Shown here: positions 1-12,204 of the stretch, one piece after another
Numbering within the stretch: the first letter of the stretch is position 1
Layout: each line of letters begins with the position of its first letter
From: Lithospermum erythrorhizon
Taxonomy: Eukaryota; Streptophyta; Magnoliopsida; Boraginales; Boraginaceae
Direction of reading: 5' to 3'
DNA length: 64,000 nt
Assembly: GCA_019722365.1 (NCBI GenBank)
Contig: JADFUC010000256.1
Location: 1-64,000 of the forward strand
Program-made: the position numbers and the translations under genes
Notes under the pieces: generated by a model
Database searches by the model: none
What the model was told of the DNA's origin: nothing
What the model saw: the letters and a program-made list of their open reading frames with translations, nothing else

Positions 1-3000
1 CTCGTTCAGTTACGTATTGCTTGTTGGGACTAGTCGAGGAGGTCTTTAGGCTGGCGTGGGCCGAGATATTTTTAGTCGCGGCGAGAAGCTCGAGATCTCG
101 AGTGGTAACGGTACTCTAATTTATGTGGGTTGGAGAAAGCGTCTTGTTTGATTAAAGGTATCAAATTCTTTCATATCTGAAATTTTCCCAGCGTATTCCT
201 ATAACAAGAAATTCTTGCTGTAACACTTTACAATTCTAAATTCTAGTTGGAAGATACATTGCAAGATTGGCGAGGTATGAGAGGCCAATACTTATTATTG
301 AAAATCAATGTTTGCCGGGGGCCGGAATTTACTTCTTTGAGATGAATGTTTTTTATCATGACATGCAGGATGGATTGGTTGAGGAGACATCATGCGGTGA
401 TAGATTGTCATCTTAAGAAGATTGAAATATCTGAATGCGAAAAATCTAGATCTTTTCTGGGTGATAAGAAAATTGTTCCTATAACACTACCTTTAGTTGC
501 CCACAGGGTAATGAGATAGGGATGTGGTGGTTATCTTTGCTCGTGTTGTTGATACAAGTAATGGGAGGAGATGGAAGCCTATGAGAGGAATTCATGTTGT
601 GGCTTGATATGTTGATGTGTTTCCCCAGTTGCCGGGACTTCCTCGTATGCTGCAGTGAGAGTTCTCCATAGAATTACTTCACAATTTTCTCGATTTCTGG
701 CACCTTACCAGAATGGCTCCTTAGTTGAAGGAGTTGGAAAGCAATTGTAAGAATTGTTGGATAAAGGGATTCTAATTGATAAAGTAGTTAATTTGGGGTC
801 AGCTTACATGTTATTGTCGAGAAGAAGGATGGATCTCTGGGGTTGTGTATCGGAATTAGGCGGGCCAAAGTAACCTGCAGAGTACAAGGTCATTAGGTTG
901 CCTAGGATTGATGTCTGTTTGATCAATTGAGGGGATGCCGGGTATTTTCTAAGATTGACTTGAGGTCGGAGTTACCGTCAGTTGAGGAATTAAGAAAGAT
1001 GATATGGGAAATTGACATTTAGAACAAGATATGGGCAACTACGAGTTCTTAATTGATGCGTTTGGGTTGACGAATGCACTGCGGCGTTTATGGACATATA
1101 GTTGGGTGTTCATTTCTTTGCTTGGATAGAATTTGTGGTGGTGTTCATTGATGACATTTTGATATATTCTAGTAGTGAGGGAAAGTATGACATTTGAGAA
1201 TTGTCTTTGGACATTTTGAGGAGGGTGTATGCTAAATTTTCCAAGTGTGAATTTTGGTTAGGAAAAGTCAGTTTAAGGTCATGTGATTTTAGGAGAGGGT
1301 ATAAGTGTTGAGTATAAAAGTTAGTAGTAGTGGAAATGACATTATTCTTGAAATAAGTTTCCCAAGCTGGCGGAATATTATGGGAATTTATACAAAGGCT
1401 TCTCACGATTATTGCAGCTTATTCGCATTAGATTGACTGAGGAAGGGAGTTCCACCGTTTGTTTGGGTAGAGTTGTGAAACTGGTGTTTGATGAGTTGAA
1501 GGAAAAGCCCGGCCACTCAGATGGCTTCTTGTGGGGACAAGACCTATAATAGGTATATAAGTGTTGTATCGAGGGGTTAAGGGATGGTGCTAATAAACGT
1601 TGTAGAGTAAGTAACATATGCATTCCTTCTGAGTTGGCTCATGAGAAAATTTGACAGATTTGGGCCAGGCTACATGATTGTGTTCGCGCTTAGATTTGGA
1701 ATATTTGTATGGTGTGACTTGCCAAATTTTGCAAATCACAGGGGGTTTTAAATACCTCGGCGCAGATGCGAATACGGCGGCAGGTGGATGGAGTTTGTGC
1801 TTAATTCGCAGTGTTTCCATTGAATATCATCCTTGAAAGCAGATAGCGATGCATTAATTCATAAGGGAAGGTTACGGAGCCATTGAATTAAGTAAGCAAC
1901 TTGGTGTTAATTTTGGAGTAGGAGTTGATGGTGATTTGTTGAAGCAAATAAAGAGTTAAACCGGTTCTTCTTGATGAATACTTTCAGTGGCAGCAGAAGA
2001 TGAGAAGCTAAATAATTGAAGAAGTAATAAGGCCAGTGTTGATTTTGTATTTGGGGGGGCCATATAATGCATGATTATTTGTATGCTTACTTACTAGAGA
2101 TAAAAAGGGAGATTTTGGTACCCACATATAATATGCATCACCGGTGGTACAAAGATGTACTTAGAGACTTAAGAAAAGCGGTCTTATTGGTGGCTAACGC
2201 AGAGAAATTGCTAAATTTGTATCAAAATGTCGACTTGTCAACGGTGAAGATAGAACAACGACATCTGGCGGGGCTATTATGACCCTTTCTATTCAGTGGA
2301 CTTGGGAGTATATTACGATGGATTTTATTTTCGGACTCCCGAGAGGACATTGAGAAAGAATGATAATTTGGGTGATAGAGGGCGGTATGAAATGACACAT
2401 TTCTTACAATTAAATCGACTCGCGGTCTCGGCGGTTAGCGAGGTTGTATGTTGATCACATTGTGGGTACATGGAGTGCCGGTATCCGTTATCGGATGAGA
2501 TCTTTAGATTCTACCTCAGTTTTGGAAAGGATTTCAAGCGATGGGGTCGAAGGTTAATTTAGATTTTGTCATTTCATCCACCATAGTCGGATAGGCGATA
2601 GGACAATTCAAACATTGGAGGATATGTTGGGGCTTGTTGAAAAGGATTTATCTCCTATATGAGCATTTCAATACCCGTCGATAGCTTGAGAATCATTTTT
2701 TGTATGGATTTCTCTTTCAAATGGGAATTTTGGCTGCTGATGTGTAATCGGAAGGTTTAACTACGTGTGAACAATGCATTTATACTCTTCCTTGAAACTT
2801 TTCGGAAGTGGGATGATAGGTTACCTAAGATGGAAGTTCACGTATAATAATAGCTTTTCATTATTGAGATGGCACCATTTGGGGTGTTATACACAATGGG
2901 GGAAATGTAGAACTCCGGTTGTTGGAATGAAGTAGGAGATAGAAAAATGTATGATTCGAGGTTGGTGGAAAGGTCGGTAGAAAGGCTAAAGGATTGATAC

Positions 3001-3520
3001 AACGGCATTTGAAAGTGATGTATGAATGGGCAAAGATTTATGCAGGATCGTCTTGAAATTAGATTTAAAGTTTGAAATTGGTGGCGAAAGTGCTTCTTGA
3101 AGACTCATCACAGGTGGAAAGGTGTCTTGAGACCCAGGAAGAGAGAGGGAGGTTGAGGCCCACGATATATCGGTCGGTATGATTTTGGATGAAGTTGGTC
3201 ATTGGCCCCACATCGTTTAGCGTTGCCTCGAGTGGAGAGGGAAGTTGAGCCCGATATGTCATGTTTGAGGAAGTATATTCCGTATAGATTTCATATCCTA
3301 CGATCACTAACCAATTGAGCTTGGAGAGGACCTTACATATGAAGCGGTGAAAATTCTTGATGGGAGGGAAAAGTGTTGCGAAATAATGTTGTGGCTTTAG
3401 TAAAAGTGCAATGGCAAAACTAGCGAGTGGAGGCTGCGTGGGAGCGAGAGGAAGATGTCGGAAGTCGATATCCGCGTCTTTTTTCGAAATGAGAAGGTAG
3501 TTATAAAACTTTGTACTATA
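1..3520 (+). pseudogene. Ty3/gypsy chromovirus pol, 5'-truncated by window edge and decayed
   Basis: Remains of a polyprotein with protease linker, reverse transcriptase, RNase H, integrase and a chromodomain-type tail. Motifs appear in order in shifting frames. DVFPQLPGLPR at 613-645 is the usual run-up to RT. KIDLRS near 950 and VFIDDILIYS at 1141-1170 (the YxDD-type catalytic site) mark RT. WEYITMDFIFGLPRG at 2303-2347 and VDHIV...HGVPVSVI near 2450 mark the integrase core. DMSCLRKYIP near 3253-3286 and VKILDGREK near 3349 mark the integrase tail. Order RT-RNase H-integrase identifies Ty3/gypsy; the tail resembles the Tekay/Del group of chromoviruses (inference). Stops and frameshifts recur about every 50-150 bases, so no protein can be made. 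Gag and most of protease lie off the left edge or are unrecognisable in bases 1-600. The LTR that follows directly is its 3' LTR. Confidence 0.85.
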
Positions 3521-3708
3521 ATATTATGTGTTAACATGTGAACAATGAGGATGAGAAGTTATGATTTAGTAATGTCATAAGCTGTGTGATCTGAGAATAA
3601 GAGCCGATAGGTAAAGAGATGTTAAAATATTGGATAGGTGATTTTGGGAATGAAAGTAGGTGTTGAGTAAATTTTGGGGAGACGAAATTTTTATTAGGTG
3701 GGCCAGAT

Positions 3709-6056
3709 TGAAAATAACCGTTACGCCTAAGCGATTAAAATAATTATATATATGGAGTGGGTGGGAATTTGGGACCGGATATAGTATAAATAATTGTAAA
3801 TTAAATGGAAATATCTAGAGACTAGTATTATAGTGGCTTATTTTTTATGTCATGGAAAATTCTACGTTTAGAATCGGTCTCAAAAATAATTTAAGCAGTG
3901 GGAAATATAATACCCATTTTACCAAGCGAGGGCCTTAACCATTCTAATATATTCCACCTACCACTACTACATACCGTCCTTGCTCGTCATATCATCTTTC
4001 TCCTGAAATCTCATCTTTTTCTTCCTAAGAAAGGTAGAACTGCCGTCCAGTTTCCTTTAAATTTTTTTCATTTTTCATGGTAAAATCTTGTGGAATCTAG
4101 CTTCATAATCTTGTTCCCCGTCTAAATCTAAATCGTTTAGGCCATAGTTGATTATTTTGTTAGTTTGACTTTTGAGTTGACTTGGATTTTAAGACTTTAT
4201 TATGGTATTAAAGTATAATTTAGGCTTAGATTAGGTGGTTAGAAGTTTTTATGGTTGATCTTTGGGGTTGTAATGTGTTGGATGTTGAGGGTTGACTTTG
4301 TTGTTTTCACAAACCGCTTTAAGTTGTTATATATGATGTTTTGGGATTATAATATAGTTGTTTTGGAGTTAAAGTTTTGATGTTTGAATTGGAAGAAAAT
4401 ATGTTGAGGAGTAGTTTGTGTAAATTTGAGAAATAGTTGGGATTTTGAATTAAAGCTTGTTAGAAATGGTTGAAGTAGTTTGGGGAAAATAGATTTTTGA
4501 TGTATTAGAATTTGATTCAGAGTACTATTGTTGGGTAAGAAGTGATGGCGAAAATGGAGAATTTGGTTTGGTTGAAGTTTTGTCGTTTTATTGAAGTAAT
4601 TAGAGCAGCGTATATTAGTCTTTTCACTTTTTAAGTTGTTAAATTGATAACTAGTGGCTGTTAAAAGTTGAAATTTTCAAGAAATTGTTTACTAGTTTTG
4701 TGGTGTTTAAATGATTTCTAATGGTATTCATTTGAATTATGCGATGTTGTGTAATAATCGAGATTTAAGTGGGAGAAAATTATATTCTTATGATATATAA
4801 ATGTCGTGTAGTTTTGTTGGACTAGGATCACTTATCTGCAGAATTGTCGTTTTACATTGATCTTTATTTGGAATTACAATAAATGTAAAGAGGATGTTGT
4901 GTCGGAAGTAAATAATTTCTTTGGAAAGGAGTTGAGCTTGGGACTAGCAGCGTCGACAGCTAGAGATATTCTGGTTGCTTTGACTCGAGGTGAGTACAAA
5001 TTAGCGATGGGAACGCTCATATATCTTATGATTATATATTGATGTTATGAGATTGTTGATATTGAGGGTAATGTTATGAGATTGTGGTAGTTGTTATGAC
5101 TATGCAGCGTGTGTTGTATGTGTTGATTGCGTTGCGTGTGGCGGTGTATTGTTGTTTGTGGTTGGGTAATACATCTTTTTTGCAGGTTGATTTTGGGTGG
5201 AATGATATGTGTATATATACATTGTGTGAGTAGCCTCGACCGGGAGGTTTGGCGTGATATGTCATGTGTGTGAGTAACCCACAGGAGTGCGGAGGTTTGG
5301 TGTGATATCGTATTTGAGTGGTAGCACCGATTCGGAGGATTGTGATGTATATATATGTGTGTGTGGAGTGATGTGTGTATATTGGTGGGCGTGTGATTGG
5401 GAAGTGGATGTGTGGATGGAGGTTTTGATGTTGTACATTTTCTTTGGGTAACCTTTGTGTTTGTGTTGTTCATTTGAATGAATTTGATAGATGCGATGTT
5501 GATGGCTATGAATGAATGCATTTTAATGTTATACATATGCTTTTATATATAGTATGATTATATGTGGTTGAATACCATTTTGGTATTTATCCTTAAGCTT
5601 ATGGCTTACTCTATTCTCTTTGGACGGGCGTTTCGTACCCGAGTTTACAGGGATTGATCGTCGAGGTTGGTGAGGAGCTACGTTGACAATGTAGCGGGTT
5701 GAATCGTGGAGGTGAGGAGTGGTGGTGGCACTTGGGAGTCCTCAGCGGTCTTTCTAATATCTTTCCTCGTATTTATGTTGTTAGAACTCCTATGTTGTAT
5801 ATTACGGGGTGATGCGTGACAATACTATTAATATGATGTATTGTGGATACTAAATTTAAGATACTTGTTGGTTGTATATTTCTGGGTGATATATATGTTT
5901 GTATTGTTGTTATGTTAGGCTTTGGGATGTGTTGTTAGATGCCTCGATGGACTAAAATTATTATTTACATCGAATGAATTCTTTTTGTGTTATCCATTAT
6001 TTGGTGACTCGGTTAATACAAGGACATTGATGATCTAACCTCGGGCGGCCGGCACA
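3709..6056 (+). repeat. 3' LTR of the left-edge chromovirus (LTR family I)
   Basis: Begins TGAAAATAACC after a purine-rich tract (aggtgggccaga, about 3696-3707) that can serve as the polypurine tract, and ends at a CA near 6055. Both ends are approximate. The same LTR family recurs at about 55250-57540: shared landmarks are the stretch around 3765-3870 (ggaccggatatagtataaat, then the tttatgtcatggaaaa block) and the block around 5590-5650 (ggacgggcgttt), matched near 55290-55380 and 57120-57180. The LTR is AT-rich and has many gttgactt-type words. Open frames in it, including a 163-codon one on the reverse strand at 5045-5536, are low-complexity His/Thr-rich readings of TG-rich DNA and not genes. 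Confidence 0.7.
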
Positions 6057-8370
6057 GGGGTGAATTAGTCTAATAGGACTCCGAGGCCGGTTGTGGGTGA
6101 TGGGGAAGCAAGTGTTGAGCTGACGTTGCTTAACTTGCTTATACTCTGGCGGCACTTGCTTGTGTTCTTTGTAGAGGGATTTAAGGGGATATGACCAGTG
6201 GAACTTGAGATTTGGCCTTGGGACTTAGTAGATTGCTTTCTTGGGACTTGATTTAAACTTTGAAGTGCGTTACTTGGCTTTCTTCTGGCCCGTAGGCTTT
6301 GTTGTTGTAGAGTGATGATCATTATGAAGGTGGAGCGTTCAGGCACTTGTTGATGATCTTTGATCACTGAGCGAGGCGGCAGGCGTGTTTTACTAGAATC
6401 TAAAATTTATAGGGAATTTGAACCTTTCATTTATTCACATATACAGGATTTGATGAATCGAACACAGGAAATTTATATATCTTAAATCCAAGTTTTTGAA
6501 TAATTAGAGCTACGTAGCTTAATCTGAATATTAGAGGCGTTCTTGAGAAACTTTTAGTCGGATTACCGTGAGTACAACTGACTTGAAGATTATTGCGTTG
6601 TGCAATAATTCTCAATTTCTAAGCGCTTGTTTTGGCCACACGGAGGTTTTGCAGCCACCGCATGGTGTTTCTATTGAGTGGTTTAAAGATTTAGCTTTTA
6701 GAAATTTCGGAGATCGTTCACTTGTATTTTCTCGAGGGGTTTGAGTGTTTTTTGGTAGTGGGAATTGAATGAATGTGGATTATTTTTTCGGTGAAATTGG
6801 GGGAGGAGTTATTTATATAGGTTTTACGGGGCTCGAAATGCTTTCTTGATTGGCCAGGTTTGATTTCGGGTGGATCGCGATCTTGTGGATTGAATTTTGA
6901 GGCTAAGATGCGGATGGTTGAATAATTTGGAATTTCTTGGTGGACAAGTATAAATAATAGGTGCCTATTTCATAGCCAAAGGAAGGCTTTTTGTATTTTT
7001 TAGATTAAATATTTTCGTATTGATCAGGACTTTTGGAGCCTTGATTTTTTGCACCACCGACTTTTAGATCTTGATTTGAACAATAACTTTTGTAGTCTTG
7101 ATTTTGAATACGTAAACATTGGAGTCCCATTTTAAATCTCGTGGTTTTAGATTAGCCGTTTAGTACGTGGCTTTCGGAATGCTCGAAGTATGAATTTAAT
7201 CAATAGAATTGGGGTTTCGAGAACTTTAATTTTTAATTGACTTGCATTTAATGCCGAGGCAGTTTTCTGGGAATATATTTCAGTTCAAAATTTAGGGTTA
7301 ATTAATGTAGAAACCCTTATTTTTTACTTAGTTAATTCCAATGACTTGATTTCGGAAGCCTGTTGGATTCGAGGTTTGATTTGAATATAGGGTTTGTCGA
7401 TAACCTGTCAACCATGTGGTAATTTTTAGTGGCTGGGCCACTTAATTAATTTGATTAATTTGTCTTAATCCAATTTAATTATTATTTCGATAAATTTTTA
7501 TGTCTACATTCTACAATTATTAGAAAAGCTTTTAAATGAATTCTAAACTTTATGAATAAAAATATATACTTCAAAATAGGTTTGAATATTTATCTAGAAT
7601 AAACCTTCTTGTTAAATACGGAGTATTTATTTATTGAGACCGAATGACCAATATTATTATTCTAAATCTGAACTAAAGTTATTTAATTATGCATGTTCTA
7701 GTTTCCACAATGACGGACGGAGATATGAATCCTATTAGCGTGTGTAGGTTTGGCTGATAATCCGGATACTTACCCATTGATCGTGATTTTGCATAATGGT
7801 AGCACTTGTTGCTGGTGTTTGTATGCCTATTCCACAAGCAACTATAAATATTTCAAGAAAACAATTACATTGTCTTCCCATGTTGATTATGTTCCCAATA
7901 AAATATCATATTAATTATTGTATCTAAATATTGATGGAAGTCATATGGCTTTTACATTCTACAGGAATATAATCTTAATCATAGGTTGTAACGGTATCTT
8001 TATACTATGAAACTTTAGTATTGATGAGCATGCTAAGGGGGATAAGATGTTGATCCTATTAATTGATGCAATTTCAGAAAGAACTTTCATTTTATTGAAT
8101 TGTATATTCTTGATGATTATATCTTGTTTTGACACAATGCACATTATTATGAAAGTTTACTCTTTCGTTTTCGTTGTTAGAACTTATTTTACAAAATTAC
8201 ACCTTCCTCAAAAAAAAACTTTATTTCTCTCTCAGTCATTTCTTCATTGGTCATTCATTTCTTTTCCATGTTGGCCATATAGGATTAGTTATGTCTTAGA
8301 TTCTTGCAGATTTTCATATTTATAATCTATCGCAGTATCAATATATATCATATTAAAAATATGGGTTCAA
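6057..8370. other. Spacer without recognisable gene
   Basis: About 2.3 kb with no open frame resembling a known family. The first 600 bases are moderately GC-rich and may be internal sequence of the neighbouring retroelement; after about 6700 the DNA is AT-rich and unstructured. I found no LTR ends or inverted repeats. Confidence 0.5.
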
Positions 8371-8373
8371 AAT

Positions 8374-8403
8374 ATACTCCCTCCATTTTTTATTAGTTGT
8401 CCT
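8374..8403 (+). mobile_element. Stowaway-like terminal sequence, single end
   Basis: The string ACTCCCTCCATTTTTTATTA (from about 8377) resembles the TIR of plant Stowaway MITEs (Tc1/mariner group), which begin CTCCCTCC and are flanked by TA; TA precedes it here. The opposite inverted end was not found in the next 300 bases, so this is a truncated copy or chance likeness. Confidence 0.3.
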
Positions 8404-8589
8404 TTTAACCCTAATAAATTTATTTGAAAATAGTTTTTCGTTTTAGGAAGTATAATAAATAGTAATTTTATATTTTTGATAATAACTTATTATTTTCCTT
8501 AAGGAAAATTATACACGTTAAGAATGTGGGAATCACTTCGATGACGAAACTTAGCGTCGACACGCTAAATCTTTTTATTTTTCAACAAT

Positions 8590-9785
8590 TAGTAACTAGA
8601 TTATAAGGGCCAGCAACAAATGAGCATTGTTGAAATATTGCTTCAAAGTCACGGTTCATATGATCGACTTCATCATTAGTTTGACAAATAATTTCATTAC
8701 GGAAGTTCTTGTCTTTGATGATATTGCAGCTGCTATTCTCGAAGAAGAAAATCAGCGCATGAACAAGATATTAAGGCCAATGATATCTGTGAAAGGGAGG
8801 CACGCTTGTTGATGAAAGGTAGATCAACAGAATGTGGCTTAAGTGGGAGCCAAAATCCAGGTAGATCAAAATCAAGAAGCAAGAAAAACTTGAAATGCTA
8901 CAACTGTGGCAAAAAGGGTCATTTGAAGAAGGATTGTTAGAGTTTAAATAATAATTCCAATCCACATGGAAATATAGCAAGCACCTCAAATAGCGGTGAA
9001 ACTTTATGTTGTGAAGTTGTGACAACTTATAAAAGAAGAATGACATTTGCCGATGTATGGCTCATTGACTCTGGAGCCCATGACCTGGCCAGGAATGATT
9101 CAAGGTATGAATCTATCTCCGAAGGATACGTAATACGGTGTGTCGTACCTTGAGAAAATTTGTCGGTATTGGAGCAATCAAACTAAAGGCTACCAGGGAT
9201 GGTATGCATTCGCACCATTGAGATCTACGACATGGAAGGCACGAAAAGAACTTTATCGTGAATAAATTAAGTGACCTTGGTAGCCAAAATTGTTGTGGAG
9301 AAAGGGATATTGAAAGTTAGTCGAGGTTATGAAGGTGAATGGCTTCTAAGTTATATCTTTTTAAGGGGCTACAGAGAGAAGCATTTGTTCATGCTGATGA
9401 GTCCCAAATGAAAATGTTTCAGTATGGCATAGAAAGCTTGGACATATGTAAGCAGGAATGAAAGATTCTTGGCAGAGCAATGTCTACTTCGGACTCAAAA
9501 GGTGACTTTCACTTTTGTGAAATTGTGTGTCATAAGTAAGCAGCACAAATTGAAGTTTATTTTATCAAATTTTTAGAAGTCGAGGAGGTGAGAGTTGATT
9601 CGCTCGATGTATGTAGCGCGATACGTCTTTGGGAGGTGCGAGATACTTTGTGTCATAGGTGATGTTTATTCCAAAAGATATTTGGGTGTCGATCGAGAAA
9701 AGCGGATGTATTTAAAACTTTGAGAATTAACTTAGAACTTAGATAAAGATTAAGTGCTTTTTGGAAGCGAATGAAACTGAGAATA
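8590..9785 (+). pseudogene. Copia-1 gag, protease and integrase N-terminal part
   Basis: Gag C-terminus reads LTNNFITEVLVFDDIAAAIL from about 8678, then a CCHC zinc knuckle CYNCGKKGHLKKDC at 8896-8937 (C-x2-C-x4-H-x4-C, RNA binding). Protease follows with DVWLIDSGAHD near 9053-9085 (aspartic D-S-G site). The pre-integrase motif VWHRKLGHM is at 9422-9448, followed by a reading like the integrase zinc region (K-QHKLKF near 9537) and LGGARYFVS near 9628. A stop directly follows the zinc knuckle and many frameshifts follow. The reading stops near 9785, where the LINE fragment begins. Confidence 0.75.
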
Positions 9786-9925
9786 TACAAACTTAAATAA
9801 TTTCTTTGAATTTTACCCAAAACATGAAGGCATCAAAAGACAATGCTTGAGCATACACTCTCGAGAATGGAGTAAGCGAAACGGATAACAAAACCTTGTT
9901 GGGAAAACCATGCCCAACTTGGAAT

Positions 9926-10525
9926 CTACATAGGAAGACTGAAAATAAAAATAAGTTGAGCAGAAGATGTGGTCTGCTCGGAGCAATGCAGGAGATCGTG
10001 ATATCCACTCCCCACCGATAATACGGACTTAGCACGAGCATCCATAATAACTCGATTCTCCCTCGGTTTCTTTTTGTCTCTACATGCAGGACCGTTAGGG
10101 AAGGCTGCTTTCACTTGATGTCTAGAACTCTTATTACGACAAACTTTCTCAAAGGCTGATTGATACTCTTCTGAATGACCTGTTAAATCATGCATTACAG
10201 TCTTATTTTCGCCAATATCAATATATTTTACCTTTTTACGAAGGGAGACCAACTTCGGGGAGGACCTTCCTATGGGGGATAACGATCTGCGAGCTAGAAG
10301 CCTGTACCCAGCCTTGTGATAATAATTTATCCCATTCTCAATACCCTCATCATTAGGAAACATGAAGCCAACATCCGGAGGCAAGTCACTGTGAGAATTG
10401 CCCTGCTTGTTTCTATGCTTTCCTTGCATTATTTGTTTAACATATGAATCATCCTTTGAGACATGTTGCTTCTTACCCCCTTGTTTCTCTGTCCTAGGAA
10501 TCTTATCCTTTTCACCTGTGTCCAC
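9926..10525 (-). pseudogene. Open stretch downstream of LINE ORF1, probable ORF1 C-terminus
   Basis: A 199-codon frame lying 20 bases beyond the ORF1 stop in another frame. The first third is Lys/Glu/Gln-rich (TEKQGGKKQHVSKDD), in style with the polar tail of ORF1. A frameshift near 10530 would fuse them. I recognise no endonuclease or RT motif. It may also be an unrelated spacer frame. Confidence 0.4.
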
Positions 10526-10545
10526 AGATTTCTTTGCTTCAGTAT

Positions 10546-11985
10546 CTATCTCTGTGTCTTGTCTGATTTGGCAATAGCTTTATGTTTTAAAGGAAGCCCT
10601 TCATTGCACTCTTGCCTTGCTACCAACTCATTAAACTTCGCCTTGGTTTGTTGTTCCTCTTCATCCACTGAATCTGCCCAAGTACTAACCTTGTTCTCCA
10701 CTGAGGGAGGGTGCCCAGCAATTGCCCTTTTCTGTTGTATAGGGATTGTACAATCAAGATTAATAAGCTCGTTTGTTGCAACAGAAGCTGGTAAATGAGG
10801 AGCTGCAACCCTGGGCATTAGAACAGATTCCGCAATAATGCAATCAGAACTAACTCCGTCCTCTGCCATACCAGTACGCGGCTCTAAATGTGTAGTTCTG
10901 CTAACTCTTGTCTGCAACTCTACATTAATCTGACCCAACTGAGTGGCTACCAGCTTTTGTGAACCATCAGCATGGTTATTCACCTTGTTCCCATTATGTT
11001 CAGACAGTTGTTTAGGGCTATTCTGCACAGCTAAGTCATCCTGAGAGATCGCTTCCTTCTCAACCTGCAAAACAGTTTGAGCCCCTTGCTGATACATTTT
11101 ATCAAACACTTGAGGTGCAGGAAAAGAGACCTCCTGCCCCTGAGCTGCTGCCTTCCCCGACCTAACCTCCTCCCACCTCCTCTTGCAACCATCCATGCCG
11201 TGACCAATATGACAACAAAAATCACAAAACAAAGGCAACACATCATTAAAAACCTTCACCCATAACCGCTCCAATACTACCTTCGAGAACTCATCCTCAA
11301 AAATAATCAAAATATCTTCCAAAAGTGGTTTAGACACATCCAATTCAACACATAGCCTTGCTGAATTCAACATGGTTCTATTCACAGTTCTAGGATCAAC
11401 TCTAATAGGTCTGCCAATGGAATTCGAAATAGTTTGCAGAGACATTTCATCAAACAGGTATAAGGGCAACCCCTCGACTCGAATCCAAACTGGGGCAATT
11501 GAAGATTCTTTTAATGGAGAAAAATCAGGGGACCATTTAAAAACTCTCATAACATACCCCTCAATAACCCATTTTAATTTAAGCCAAATACAATAAAAAT
11601 CGTCCTCGCAAACACATTCAATAAAAATGTGTTTTTTATCACATATTGTTGAGTTACAAGCACCCTTAAGCTTAAGACTTAGAAAGAACTTCTTAATAAT
11701 GTCCATGGACAGACGGCCATGAGTGAACTTACCCACAAGTACATAATTCAATTTCTCCAATAGGGCTTGTTTTTCGGAAATGGGGAACACCACCGATGGC
11801 TTACCCTAGTACAGAGTGGTCGGCTTGAGATGTTGTATGTCTCTGTTATGCAAATCGATGGATGTTTGACTTTTCAAATCTTGAGCTTTGACCACATCAG
11901 AGTATAGTATTTTAGGGGCCAACTAAGACTGTTGAACCCCATTCTCCAGGGGAGGAGAAGGCTTAGGTTGTTCTCCGTCGGCCAT
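10546..11985 (-). pseudogene. LINE ORF1 protein (DUF4283 plus CCHC zinc knuckle), two early stops
   Basis: The gag-like RNA-binding protein of plant L1-type LINEs, which coats element RNA. The reading starts at an ATG at 11985 (MADGEQPKPSPPLENG) and stays in one frame to the stop at 10546, about 479 codons, broken only by stops at codons 21 and 60. From 11793 on there are 415 uninterrupted codons. Counting from there, residues 5-185 fit DUF4283 (GKFTHGRLSMDIIKKF; VWIRVEGLPLYLFDE; GRPIRVDPRT), and 190-203 form a zinc knuckle CDFCCHIGHGMDGC (C-x2-C-x4-H-x4-C). The remainder is polar and low in order. This is by far the longest open frame in a window otherwise full of frameshifts, which suggests that this insertion is younger than its copia host. 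Alternatively it could be a translatable protein starting downstream of the stops. Confidence 0.8.
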
Positions 11986-12204
11986 AAGGCCGGCGGAGAA
12001 GGTGGAGGCGATTGCGACAATCTAAGGAGGCTTAGCTTCTATCGATTTCTATTAGCTTCTCTTATTAGCTTAGGAATGATCTGTCGATGTTGGAGAGAAA
12101 TCGGCGATCGTTAAATGCAAGCGCATTATACAGATCACCGTCAATATCAATTGAGTTGAAGACGCTAATTGAGATGTGGAATGGGAAGAAAGCTGGTATT
12201 CTAG

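Larger units (their letters stand above)
9786..12200 (-). mobile_element. LINE (L1-type) fragment with ORF1, inserted in copia-1
   Basis: Reverse-strand insertion interrupting the copia-1 integrase. It carries the 5' part of a plant L1-type LINE: untranslated leader (about 11986-12200), ORF1 (10546-11985) and a further open stretch (9926-10525). No endonuclease or RT motif is present, so it lacks the 3' half, which is opposite to the usual 5' truncation of LINEs. No clear poly(A)/poly(T) tract or target duplication could be fixed at the edges, so both boundaries are approximate. Confidence 0.6.

Noticed and set aside
5045..5536. 163-codon reverse-strand frame
   Set aside because: Thr/His/Asn-rich reading of TG-rich LTR DNA, no domain, inside LTR family I.
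10463..10798. 111-codon + strand frame
   Set aside because: Shadow of the LINE ORF1 on the other strand.
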